The notes: generated from the letters alone by a model not told the origin. 64,000 nt of DNA from Methylocystis sp. (GCA_020252485.1 JADCCX010000013.1:1-64000), one strand, 5' to 3'; counted from the stretch's first letter, positions 1 to 6,651 are shown. Numbers and translations are program-made.

Positions 1-141
1 GAGAAGGTGTCATGCGGAGCATGACGGATGAGGGGTCTGACCCACGCCTCCACTCGATCGGGCTGTCGCCCGCTCGCGTCGCGGTACCCCTCATCCGGCC
101 TTCGCTGACGCGAAGGCCACCTTCTCCCGCAAGGGGAGAAG
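1..141. repeat. Nested hairpin intergenic repeat
   Basis: The segment is built of inverted repeats. The outer pair is GAGAAGGTG (1-9) against CACCTTCTC (118-126), and a second pair is CGGATGAGGGGT (25-36) against ACCCCTCATCCG (86-97). Inside are three compact hairpins: GTCATGC-GGA-GCATGAC (9-25), GGCCTTCGC-TGAC-GCGAAGGCC (97-118) and CTTCTCCC-GCAAG-GGGAGAAG (121-141). From memory this type of sequence is dispersed between genes in many Hyphomicrobiales genomes. It may continue to the left of the window. No coding frame here looks real. Confidence 0.75.
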
Positions 142-211
142 TAGGTGCGGCCCCTTGATGCGCATTCGTTTTTCGACGAAGATCGCCCTCCTGAACAACA
201 GGCAAAATCTC

Positions 212-523
212 ATGAGCAGGATTGCCGACAGGCCGCATGACGAGGCGATGGCGGAGACCTTCGGCAAGGACCCCGCCCTGGCCGCCGAAATGCTGACGGC
301 CATCCTCGCCGATTGCGACCGCGAGGAGCTGCTGATCGCCCTCCGCCAGATCGCGCGGGCGAAGGGCAGCGTGGCAGCTGTGGCGGCCAGCGCGGGCCTC
401 AATCCCACGCAGCTCTACCGGACGCTCTCGCCGGCCGGCAACCCGATGATCGACAGCCTCGCCAGGGTGCTGAAGGCGCTGGGCCTGCGGCTGGCGGTGC
501 AGGCGGTTGACGAGGCGGCGTAG
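212..523 (+). CDS. HigA-like addiction-module antitoxin, orphan
   Basis: A 103-residue protein of the putative addiction-module antidote family (the HI1420/HigA-like Xre group). The C-terminal half shows the family pattern: IARAKGSVAAVAASAGL followed by LYRTLSPAGNP and a LARVLKALGLRL tail, which is the helix-turn-helix and dimer region. The usual partner is a RelE/ParE-fold toxin of the HigB/Gp49-like family encoded just upstream, but upstream lies only a hairpin repeat, so the toxin is missing or outside the window. The ATG at 212 is preferred because the antitoxin fold begins just after it; an in-frame ATG at 158 would add 18 residues without family resemblance. No clear ribosome site decides this. 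It may still bind DNA without a toxin. Confidence 0.7.
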   Translation: MSRIADRPHDEAMAETFGKDPALAAEMLTAILADCDREELLIALRQIARAKGSVAAVAASAGLNPTQLYRTLSPAGNPMIDSLARVLKALGLRLAVQAVDEAA

Positions 524-557
524 AGGGTTATGGCGACCACCCGGAGCATCATCCGTT

Positions 558-642
558 GTCATGGCCGGGCTTGACCCGGCCACCCACGTCTTTGGGACGC
601 AGGTGAGAAAACGTGGATGCTCGGGTCAAGCCCGAGCATGAC
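558..642. repeat. Palindromic intergenic repeat
   Basis: An imperfect palindrome of about 85 bases. The left arm runs GTCATGGCCGGGCTTGACC and the right arm GGTCAAGCCCGAGCATGAC, with further pairing of CCCACGT against ACGTGGA toward the centre. I recall this arrangement (GTCATGxCCGGGCTTGACCCGG mirrored) as a common dispersed extragenic palindrome of Bradyrhizobium-type genomes. It probably forms a long hairpin in RNA and separates the orphan antitoxin from the next gene. Confidence 0.7.
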
Positions 643-710
643 GGTTTAAGCGTGGGTAGGCGGGGCAACTCTAGCAACTAGGAAGGTTGCAAGTCTTCGT
701 GACGAATGAT

Positions 711-1448
711 ATGAGGGCTTATGTCATTTTAACGAAAGGTGCTGCGGTGGCCAGAGCCCGAGTGCGTGATCCAATAGAACTGCTCCTCCGGCGTGCAGAT
801 GCTGTGCGGATGCTTTCCTTCTTTCAGGCGCTCTCCGAACGAATGGCTACGGCATTCTCGGACGCGGCAAAGATGGTTCCCGCCGCTCGGGGCGATGGTC
901 CTGCCGTGTCGGCACGTGGCAACCTCCGTCGCCTTCATCTGGACCGGGCCTTCCGCGCGGCCGCTGCGGATACCGGCTATCCTATCGTCACAGGGACTAC
1001 GACGCCGCCCTCTTGGAATTATCCGATTATCCGCCTGGGCGCGTTCTCGCTTACGTTAGGCATCGTGCAGCGGGCAACCTCGTACGGTCCGCGCCGTCTT
1101 CGTAGCCGCGGGAACTATGCCTACGACCATGTCGTCCGCAACGGGCCCGCGAACCCGCAAGGATCGTTGCTCGCTAGCGCGCACGACGTGGTGGAGGTCA
1201 TCCCTGATGGTGCTCTCGGCGCATTCGTCGTCGCCGAGTCTTCTGTTCATGTGCCGGACAGCCCATTATACCTTGGCTTTATGGTGCCTGCGCCCAACCT
1301 GCGCCAATCCTACTTTATGTGTTCGCTAGAGAGATTGGTCGGGCTGTTGCAGGAGCGGGTGGCTGCGGAACGCAGACCGGCGCGCAAGAAGGTAGAGCGC
1401 AAGCTGCCGAAGCTGAAAAAGCTGCCTAAGCACCCGCCCGGCAAATGA
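711..1448 (+). CDS. Hypothetical protein paired with Xre-ImmA regulator
   Basis: I do not recognise this protein of about 245 residues. It has no signal peptide or membrane span, a central part rich in Tyr, Pro and Gly (for example TPPSWNYPIIRLGAFSLTLG), and a strongly basic Lys/Pro-rich tail suited to binding nucleic acid. It ends 54 bases before the Xre-ImmA/IrrE gene on the same strand, so the two probably share a transcript. Genes beside Xre-COG2856 proteins are often toxins or phage-related effectors, so a toxin, effector or partner role is inferred from context only. The start is uncertain: AGGAAGG at 680-686 precedes TTG 687, GTG 699 and ATG 711. The ATG is given, but GTG 699 is also possible. 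Confidence 0.6.
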   Translation: MRAYVILTKGAAVARARVRDPIELLLRRADAVRMLSFFQALSERMATAFSDAAKMVPAARGDGPAVSARGNLRRLHLDRAFRAAAADTGYPIVTGTTTPPSWNYPIIRLGAFSLTLGIVQRATSYGPRRLRSRGNYAYDHVVRNGPANPQGSLLASAHDVVEVIPDGALGAFVVAESSVHVPDSPLYLGFMVPAPNLRQSYFMCSLERLVGLLQERVAAERRPARKKVERKLPKLKKLPKHPPGK

Positions 1449-1502
1449 TCGGGCCTTATAGGCTGATTTCTGCCGTCTTTTGATTTTGAGTGAGGAATGA
1501 CG

Positions 1503-2714
1503 ATGCCGGCGGGTGTTGAGGGATTCGTACCGGGTCGATTGACCATGGCGCGAGAGGCGAAAGCTCTCCGGCAGACGGAGCTTGCCGACCTTATCGAGAA
1601 GTCGCCTGCTACGGTTTCAAAGTATGAGAGCCTGTCCAATCCACAGCGTCCGGACCCAGCGATCCTGCCTCGACTGGCTCAGGTTCTACAGGTCGATATA
1701 GGCTGGTTTTTTAAGCCGCTGGCCGACCGCGGGGATACTGCAGTTTTCTACCGGTCCCTTATCGGTGAGCTTGAACTCATGCGAAACAAAGCGCGGGCGC
1801 GCCTTGGCTTTGTCGAGGCGATCGAGGAAACACTTTCGCAGTATGTCGATTTGCCAGAAGTCGATGTGCCAGACCTTTTGAAAGGTCGGGATTATCGGAC
1901 ACTTAGGCGAGAGGACTTCGACGTCTACGCAGCAGCTTTGCGGGACCACTGGGAGTTGGGTGACGGGCCGATTGAGGATTTACTTCTTGTGATCGAGAAC
2001 GCCGGGATAGTCGTCGCCGAGGATGAGATTGGATCGGTAAAGCTTGACGGCGTATCTTGGTGGTCCTCGGCCACTAGGCGACCCTATATGCTTGTCGCTC
2101 AAGACAAGAACGTTGCGGTGCGGAGAAGGCTAGATGCCGCCCATGAGATGGCTCACATCGTTCTTCACCGGCACGTGACGCCAAATGACCTTGTGCATGA
2201 CTTCCGGCGCATTGAGGAGCAAGCCATGGCCTTTGCGGGCGCTTTCCTTCTTCCCGCAGATACTTTTGGGAGCGATGTCTATTCACATTCCCTTGAAGCG
2301 TTGTTGGCGCTAAAATCCAAGTGGAAAGTTTCAGTTGGCGCAATGATAAAGCGATTGGGTCATATTGCAGTTATATCTGATCAATATGAGCGTCGATTGT
2401 GGCAATACTACAGTTATAGAAGATGGCGGACTCGAGAGCCATTAGATGATGTTATTCCTGTTGAGCAGCCGAAGAACTTGCGTGATTCATTTGAGCTTTT
2501 AGTAAAAGATGGATTTATCTCGAGCAAAGAAATTCTCCGCGAGACATGCCTATCTGCAGAAGTTGTGCGTTCGCTTGCCGGTCTTCCGGAGGGCTTCTTC
2601 AATACCGATCCTCCAAATCTCGTAAGATTCAAGCCGTTGGTAAAGCAACAATTGGATGAGATCGATGTGTTTGAAAAAGGAACAATTATTCCGTTCGATG
2701 GAAAACGAAGATGA
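1503..2714 (+). CDS. Xre-family regulator with ImmA/IrrE metallopeptidase domain
   Basis: A 403-residue two-domain protein. Residues about 10-66 form an Xre helix-turn-helix (REAKALRQTELADLIEKSPA, then TVSKYES). About residues 180-265 form the ImmA/IrrE (COG2856) zinc peptidase with HEMAH at 214-218 and a downstream glutamate-rich helix (RRIEEQAMAFAGAFLLP) that should supply the third ligand. Roughly 135 further residues follow. Relatives cleave phage-type repressors or act as antitoxin-like regulators. ATG 1503 is chosen because GAGGA (1492-1496) lies six bases upstream; ATG 1497 would touch it. From about 2280 the gene is clearly AT-richer than its surroundings, a sign of recent transfer. 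The substrate is unknown; the upstream 245-residue protein is the obvious candidate partner. Confidence 0.85.
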   Translation: MPAGVEGFVPGRLTMAREAKALRQTELADLIEKSPATVSKYESLSNPQRPDPAILPRLAQVLQVDIGWFFKPLADRGDTAVFYRSLIGELELMRNKARARLGFVEAIEETLSQYVDLPEVDVPDLLKGRDYRTLRREDFDVYAAALRDHWELGDGPIEDLLLVIENAGIVVAEDEIGSVKLDGVSWWSSATRRPYMLVAQDKNVAVRRRLDAAHEMAHIVLHRHVTPNDLVHDFRRIEEQAMAFAGAFLLPADTFGSDVYSHSLEALLALKSKWKVSVGAMIKRLGHIAVISDQYERRLWQYYSYRRWRTREPLDDVIPVEQPKNLRDSFELLVKDGFISSKEILRETCLSAEVVRSLAGLPEGFFNTDPPNLVRFKPLVKQQLDEIDVFEKGTIIPFDGKRR

Positions 2715-2772
2715 AGAGCAAATAGGAACAAATTCCTTGACATTCCTCCTCCGCCCCGCCACCTTCCCCCCG

Positions 2773-2997
2773 ATGGACTGGCCCCTTGCCATCAGCCGCA
2801 ACCGTGCGGCGCTGCTCGCCATGGTCGGCGCGATCGCCGCGCTGCTCGGCGGGCGCGAGGCCGGCGCGGGCTGGGTGGCGCGGGGCCTGCGCAATGCGGC
2901 GCTCGCCCTGCTGCGCCCGGCGGAGTCAGCCGCGCGCCGGCTGATCGTGATCGCGGCGCGGGGAGCTGGCCTTGACCGGCGCATCAATGTTTCATAA
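2773..2997 (+). pseudogene. 5' fragment of conserved hypothetical gene, interrupted
   Basis: The frame starts at ATG 2773 with MDWPLAISRNRAALLAMVGA and continues through LLRPAESAARRLIVIAARG. I recall this as the opening of a conserved alphaproteobacterial hypothetical protein of roughly 200-250 residues. After about residue 66 the family resemblance stops and a short tail ends at 2997, inside the promoter of the RES-Xre pair. The matching C-terminal end reappears at 3957-4067 on the same strand. Together they indicate one ancestral gene split by the toxin-antitoxin module, with loss of the middle. The family assignment is from memory and should be confirmed by alignment. Confidence 0.65.
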
Positions 2998-3013
2998 AAT
3001 GTTTCCATGGAAC
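2972..3013 (+). promoter_or_regulatory. Promoter and operator of RES-Xre module
   Basis: TTGACC (2972-2977) and TAAAAT (2995-3000) are separated by 17 bases, a good sigma-70 promoter. It overlaps a direct repeat AATGTTTC (2986-2993 and 2998-3005) and a perfect ten-base palindrome TTCCATGGAA (3003-3012). Repeats lying on the -10 element just before an Xre antitoxin fit negative autoregulation by the antitoxin. The operator role is inferred. Confidence 0.6.
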
Positions 3014-3017
3014 GTAG

Positions 3018-3377
3018 ATGGAACTTGCGATGACCGCCATGCTGGCTGCGATCCCCCGCTTCCTTGATGAGATCGGCCGTTTCGGCGGCCTGAAGGGCAC
3101 CGACATCGCCAATATCACGGATGTGTCCAAGGCGACGGTGTCCCGCTGGAAATCCGGCGATATCAAGCCGGTCCCGCGCAATGAGCTGATCCTGTCTGAC
3201 CTGCATTACGTGGTGGCGCGGCTCCAGACCTATTATGCGCCGGAGGAGATCCGCACATGGCTGCATGCGCGGCATCCGCAGCTGAACGGCGAGCGCGCGA
3301 TCGACGTCATCCACCAGGAGCGGACGATCGAGGTGCTGAAGATCATCGACCGTCTCGACAATGAGGTCTTCCTGTAG
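3018..3377 (+). CDS. Xre/MbcA/ParS-type antitoxin of RES-Xre system
   Basis: A 119-residue antitoxin. Residues about 25-47 make a helix-turn-helix (LKGTDIANITDVSKATVSRW), and residues about 60-119 form the toxin-binding DUF2384 domain, with the typical APEEIRTWLHARHPQLNGE stretch and the final IDRLDNEVFL. It binds the RES toxin encoded three bases downstream and normally represses its own promoter. ATG 3018 is used; an in-frame ATG at 3030 is also possible and would drop only four residues. The operator-like repeats immediately upstream support autoregulation. Members of this family block the toxin active site by inserting their C-terminus into it; that mechanism is family knowledge, not visible here. 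Confidence 0.88.
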   Translation: MELAMTAMLAAIPRFLDEIGRFGGLKGTDIANITDVSKATVSRWKSGDIKPVPRNELILSDLHYVVARLQTYYAPEEIRTWLHARHPQLNGERAIDVIHQERTIEVLKIIDRLDNEVFL

Positions 3378-3380
3378 CCG

Positions 3381-3956
3381 ATGCTGCCGCCCCGCCGACG
3401 ACGCGACAACGCGCTCATCGACGCGATCGAGGCGCAGCAGCCGGTGCTGTTCGAGGGAACGGTATGGCGCGTGGTGCGGGAAGGGCGCTCGCCGCTCGAT
3501 TGCGCCCGTTCGGGAGGGCGCTGGGACGACGGCGCCTTCGATGTCCTCTACACGGCGGCCGAGCGCGATGGGGCGCTCGCGGAGATGTTCTTCCATCTCG
3601 GCCGCGGCCAGCCGGTCTTCCCGTCGCAGGTGCGCTATGAGCTGCATGAGCTCTCCGTCGCGCTGCAACGGGCCCTGCGGCTGGCCGATCTCGCGGCGCT
3701 CGCCAAACTCGGCCTCGATGCGGCGAAGTATGGCCAGATCTCCTACGATGCGAGAACCGAGGAGTATCCGCGGTCGCAGGATATCGCCGAAGTCGCGCAT
3801 TTCCTTGAGTTCGACGGCCTCATCGTTCCTAACGCACGATGGCCCTGCAGCAACGTCATCCTGTTCTGTGATCGGGTGAAACCAGCCGCGATGGAAGCGG
3901 TTCGCAACCACGGACTTGTGGATTGGGCGGGTTGGGCGCGGCGCAATGGGAGGTAG
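3381..3956 (+). CDS. RES-domain toxin (NAD-degrading family)
   Basis: A 191-residue RES-domain protein. Toxins of this family, such as MbcT and ParT, consume NAD+ or ADP-ribosylate a target and stop growth. Visible family features are the Arg at 30 (GTVWR), SGGRWDDGAFDVLYTA with Tyr57, ALAEMFFHLGRG with Glu68, and FDGLIVPNARWPCSNVILF near the C-terminus. The position that is usually Ser in the VPSAR motif is Asn151 here, so activity may be altered or lost. The gene starts three bases after the antitoxin stop, so the two are co-translated. Length and order (antitoxin first) are normal for the family. The pair lies inside the remains of another gene. Confidence 0.88.
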   Translation: MLPPRRRRDNALIDAIEAQQPVLFEGTVWRVVREGRSPLDCARSGGRWDDGAFDVLYTAAERDGALAEMFFHLGRGQPVFPSQVRYELHELSVALQRALRLADLAALAKLGLDAAKYGQISYDARTEEYPRSQDIAEVAHFLEFDGLIVPNARWPCSNVILFCDRVKPAAMEAVRNHGLVDWAGWARRNGR

Positions 3957-4067
3957 GCGCTCGCCGATCTGCCGCGCCAGGCGCGGCGGCTGGCCCGCGA
4001 TGTCGATCACGTCCTGCGGGAGTGTCATACGCTCGCGATGCGGGCGCTTCGGCCGGACATGTCTTGA
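3957..4067 (+). pseudogene. 3' fragment of the interrupted conserved gene
   Basis: Directly after the toxin stop (3954-3956), the same frame reads ALADLPRQARRLARDVDHVL and then RECHTLAMRALRPDMS before TGA at 4065-4067. I recall LPRQA(K/R)RLAR and a closing VLRxCHxLAxxxxxPDTS as the C-terminal signature of the protein whose N-terminus is found at 2773. In intact members a basic stretch of some 30 residues separates the two motifs; here it is missing, so the fragment also carries an internal deletion. No start codon or ribosome site serves it. It marks the right edge of the inserted module. Confidence 0.6.
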
Positions 4068-4091
4068 GGCGGCCAGTGCAGCACGAGCACC

Positions 4092-4212
4092 CATCCCTCC
4101 CCCCTCCCGGCTCGCTCCGCTCGCCACCCTCCCCGACCCAGATGGGGTTTACCCCATCTGGGCAGCAAAGTGTCCAGATCAGGCAAGCCCGATCTGAATT
4201 GGGGGAGGGATG
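4092..4212. repeat. Inverted-repeat intergenic element
   Basis: CATCCCTCCCCC (4092-4103) pairs with GGGGGAGGGATG (4201-4212). Inside is a perfect 11-base hairpin CCCAGATGGGG-TTTA-CCCCATCTGGG (4137-4162). The element fills the space between the split gene and the convergent HAD hydrolase gene and resembles dispersed short palindromic elements of Hyphomicrobiales. No open frame here is believable. The inner hairpin could act as a transcription stop for either side, but it lacks a U-tract. Confidence 0.65.
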
Positions 4213-4222
4213 GCGCTTGGCG

Positions 4223-4843
4223 TCAGACGGTGAAGCCCAGCGCCAGCAGGTCCCGCCGCAAGGCATCCGGCGTCGTGAAATGCAGCGCGTGGAAGCCCAG
4301 CGCCGCCGCCGCGTCCACATTCTTCGGGCTGTCGTCGATGAAGATGCAATCCTCGGCCCTGAGCCTCTGGCGGGCGAGCAGCACCTCGAAGATCGCCGGG
4401 TCCGGCTTGATCAGCCGCTCCTCGCCGGAGACCACGATGTCGATAAACGAGGTCTTGAGGAACGGGTACATCTCCTGCGCTTCCGCGAAAGTGTCGCTCG
4501 CGAAATTGGTGATCGCGTAGAGCGGCGCGCCGGCGCGCTGGAGGCTGCCCAGGATCGCGACCGTGCCCTCGATCGCATGCGGCACGCTCTCCCGCCAGCG
4601 GGCGCGGAAGGCGCGGATCGCCTCAGCATGCTCGGGGAAGAGGGCGATCCGGCTCGCCTCGGCCTCCTGCCAGCTGCGGCCCCGGTCCTGCTCCAGGTTC
4701 CATTCGGGCGGCAGGATGCGGGTCAGGAAATCATCGATCTCGGCCTCGCTGGCGAAGATCGAACGGTAGATCAGCCGGGGGTTCCAGTGGATGAGGACAT
4801 TGCCGATGTCGAAGACGACGCGGCTGGGCTGGGCGAGGGGCAT
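4223..4843 (-). CDS. HAD-IA family phosphatase, YihX-like
   Basis: A 206-residue haloacid-dehalogenase superfamily hydrolase, close in length to YihX. Motif I is VVFDIGNVLIHWNP with nucleophile Asp12; the second position is Gly as in YihX (FDLGNV) instead of the usual second Asp. Motif II is AITNFASDTF, motif III Lys is in LIKPDPAIF, and motif IV is FIDDSPKN. A sugar-phosphate or similar small phosphoester is the probable substrate; the exact one cannot be told. The ATG at 4843 (protein begins MPLAQPSR) is chosen because an upstream TTG start would add 18 residues outside the fold. It stands alone, between the repeat element and the pilus-type genes. Confidence 0.85.
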   Translation of the reverse strand: MPLAQPSRVVFDIGNVLIHWNPRLIYRSIFASEAEIDDFLTRILPPEWNLEQDRGRSWQEAEASRIALFPEHAEAIRAFRARWRESVPHAIEGTVAILGSLQRAGAPLYAITNFASDTFAEAQEMYPFLKTSFIDIVVSGEERLIKPDPAIFEVLLARQRLRAEDCIFIDDSPKNVDAAAALGFHALHFTTPDALRRDLLALGFTV

Positions 4844-4913
4844 GGGGAAATCCAGGCGGCGAAGCCTTTCCGTCGCATGGATTGGGGCCGCCGGCAATCG
4901 GCGTGCTGCGGCA

Positions 4914-5561
4914 TCAGAAGATGCAGGGGAGAGAAACGACTCCGTTGCGCGTCACGCCTGATTTTGCAAGGCGCGGCGCCCTGTAGAGCTTGTCTTGCAG
5001 GTTGATCGTCCCGACGATGTTCTGGCCGACGACCGGCGTGTAGGCGAGCAGAGCTTCCACGACGATCACAGAGGTATCGGGCAGCTTCACCTCCGCAGGC
5101 ACGCTGATATGCGTCAGATTGGGTTTGCTCGGACGGAACTCCGTCGGCGTGCAGCGTGCGTGGGCCGCGCCCAGCTTGCCGCTGCCTCTGACCTCGCTCC
5201 AGTCGACATAACCGTTGCCGGTATTGTCGAACTTGATGCTGCTGATCCGGTAGGCGCCGCTTATACTGGAGAACGGCGAGAGAATGTGCGGGGCGGCGAG
5301 GACGATGTCATCGATGTCGGCGTCACTCAGGTCGGTGGGCCGCGACGCCAGGTCCGCTATCACGTTCGCGACCATTGTAATCTTGCGCTTGGCGCGCATA
5401 GCGCTCGCTGTCTCGTTCAGCATGAAGTACGTGCCGAACATGATCGGCGCAATCAGCGCGAATTCCATCGCGGCGATGCCTTTCTGGTGGCGACGGAAGC
5501 GCCTGATGCGGCGCAGGATGCCGTCGCTTCGGGGGGCGGGGTCGAGCTGGGATTTTGTCAT
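4914..5561 (-). CDS. TadE/TadG-like pilus assembly protein
   Basis: A 215-residue minor pseudopilin-like protein. After a basic leader comes RRHQKGIAAMEFALIAPIMF, the TadE-type processing and membrane segment with the conserved Glu in the AxEFA motif, then a periplasmic domain with two widely spaced cysteines (Cys at RCTPTEF and the terminal PCIF) that could form a disulfide. It starts five bases after the stop of the second TadE-like gene and is the last gene of a three-gene set. The ATPase and secretin genes of a full Tad system are not in the window. TadE/F proteins are inserted in the inner membrane and help assemble Flp pili. Confidence 0.8.
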   Translation of the reverse strand: MTKSQLDPAPRSDGILRRIRRFRRHQKGIAAMEFALIAPIMFGTYFMLNETASAMRAKRKITMVANVIADLASRPTDLSDADIDDIVLAAPHILSPFSSISGAYRISSIKFDNTGNGYVDWSEVRGSGKLGAAHARCTPTEFRPSKPNLTHISVPAEVKLPDTSVIVVEALLAYTPVVGQNIVGTINLQDKLYRAPRLAKSGVTRNGVVSLPCIF

Positions 5562-5566
5562 CGTGG

Positions 5567-6073
5567 TTACTCCACTCGGAATGCAGTGCTGGCCGAGAGC
5601 GTGATGTTCTTGCCAAATGCGGTTGAGCCCGCAACGAAGCGGAAACCTGTGAAGGGATATTCATAGGTCGCCCGGACGACCGTGGCCTGACCGGGCGCGC
5701 CGAAGGTGCAACCGGAGGCGCTCGGATTTTGGGGTGGGCCGATGGCCGAGAACGAGCTGCCGGTCCTGATGTCAAGCGTTATGGGGCTGAGCCAGTCCTT
5801 GAGCTCATCCTCCACCGCGGACTTGAATGTCGGGCAGATGGCTGCCTGCGACAGCTGCAGCGTCAGGACCTTCCGGCTGGCTTTGAAGAGGCCTTCCTCA
5901 AGGAAGCGGCTGGCGAAGAAGAATATCGCCAGTTCGAGAACGGCGAAGACGAGCCCGAAGAACGGCAGGACAACCAACGCGAATTCGACGGCGGTCGCCC
6001 CGTCCTCGCGCTTTCTGAAACGGCTCAAACTGGCGAAACCGGACCGACGCCATGCAAGCAGGGATTTAAGCAT
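5567..6073 (-). CDS. TadE-like pilus assembly protein
   Basis: A 168-residue protein with the TadE pattern: EDGATAVEFALVVLPFFGLV, a single hydrophobic helix about residues 28-50 with the conserved Glu, then a periplasmic part containing two cysteines (QAAICPTF and SGCTFG). It probably acts with the adjacent TadE-like protein as a paired minor pseudopilin. The gene is followed five bases later by its partner and preceded by the CpaC-N-domain gene 119 bases upstream on the same strand. Confidence 0.82.
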   Translation of the reverse strand: MLKSLLAWRRSGFASLSRFRKREDGATAVEFALVVLPFFGLVFAVLELAIFFFASRFLEEGLFKASRKVLTLQLSQAAICPTFKSAVEDELKDWLSPITLDIRTGSSFSAIGPPQNPSASGCTFGAPGQATVVRATYEYPFTGFRFVAGSTAFGKNITLSASTAFRVE

Positions 6074-6192
6074 GAACCAGAACTCCTCAATGCGCCGATA
6101 ATAGCGACATCGCCTTACGTTTCCGTTGTCGCTACACGCCGCAAATTGGGAGTTGATTCCAATTTTCCGTTAATCATCAACATCCAGCCGCA

Positions 6193-6651
6193 TCAGCGCG
6201 GCTGCGTGGAGCTCTGGGCCATGCCGTTGCGCGCGGACATCTGGCCGCCGACCTTGCCGAAATGCTTATCGGAATCACCGAGCGCGATCGCCGGCTGGCA
6301 ATCGGGCGTGCAGGAGTAGCTTTCGGGTTCGGCGCCGCGGTAGACGACGACATTACGGTTCGAGGCCTGCACCCGCAGCCAACTCTCGGAGACAAGCTTG
6401 CCTTCTTCGTCGAGCGCCAGAAGATTGGTCTCGCCGAAGGTTTTGCCGGTCAGCACGAGAACGCCGTTGCGCTGCACGGAAACGTCGGCGATCGCCGGAT
6501 TGCCGATGACGACCATGCTGGTCTTGGCCGGCGCCTTGATGACTGTCGCGCGGTCAAGCATCAGCGTGATTGTCTCGTTCGCCATGGCATGGCCAAAGAC
6601 CGGGAGGCAGGCGGCGAGCGCGCCAGCGGCAAGGAGAGAACGACGGACCAT
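6193..6651 (-). CDS. Stand-alone CpaC/RcpA N-terminal domain protein
   Basis: A 152-residue exported protein. Residues 1-25 are a signal peptide (MVRRSLLAAGALAACLP, ending near GHAMA). The rest matches the pilus-formation N-terminal domain found at the front of CpaC/RcpA secretins: LMLDRATVIKAPAKTSMVVI, then NPAIADVSVQRNGVLVLTGK and TFGETNLLALDEEGK. The secretin channel domain is absent. A C-terminal part with two cysteines (SCTPDC) follows. ATG 6651 is used, with GAGGG four bases upstream; a TTG 30 bases earlier is less likely. Its place upstream of two TadE-like genes suggests a periplasmic part of a pilus or secretion complex encoded elsewhere. Confidence 0.8.
   Translation of the reverse strand: MVRRSLLAAGALAACLPVFGHAMANETITLMLDRATVIKAPAKTSMVVIGNPAIADVSVQRNGVLVLTGKTFGETNLLALDEEGKLVSESWLRVQASNRNVVVYRGAEPESYSCTPDCQPAIALGDSDKHFGKVGGQMSARNGMAQSSTQPR

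Noticed and set aside
2550-4127. Minus-strand open frame of 525 codons across the RES-Xre module
   Set aside because: Spans two genuine plus-strand genes and both gene fragments; Arg-rich and without motifs.
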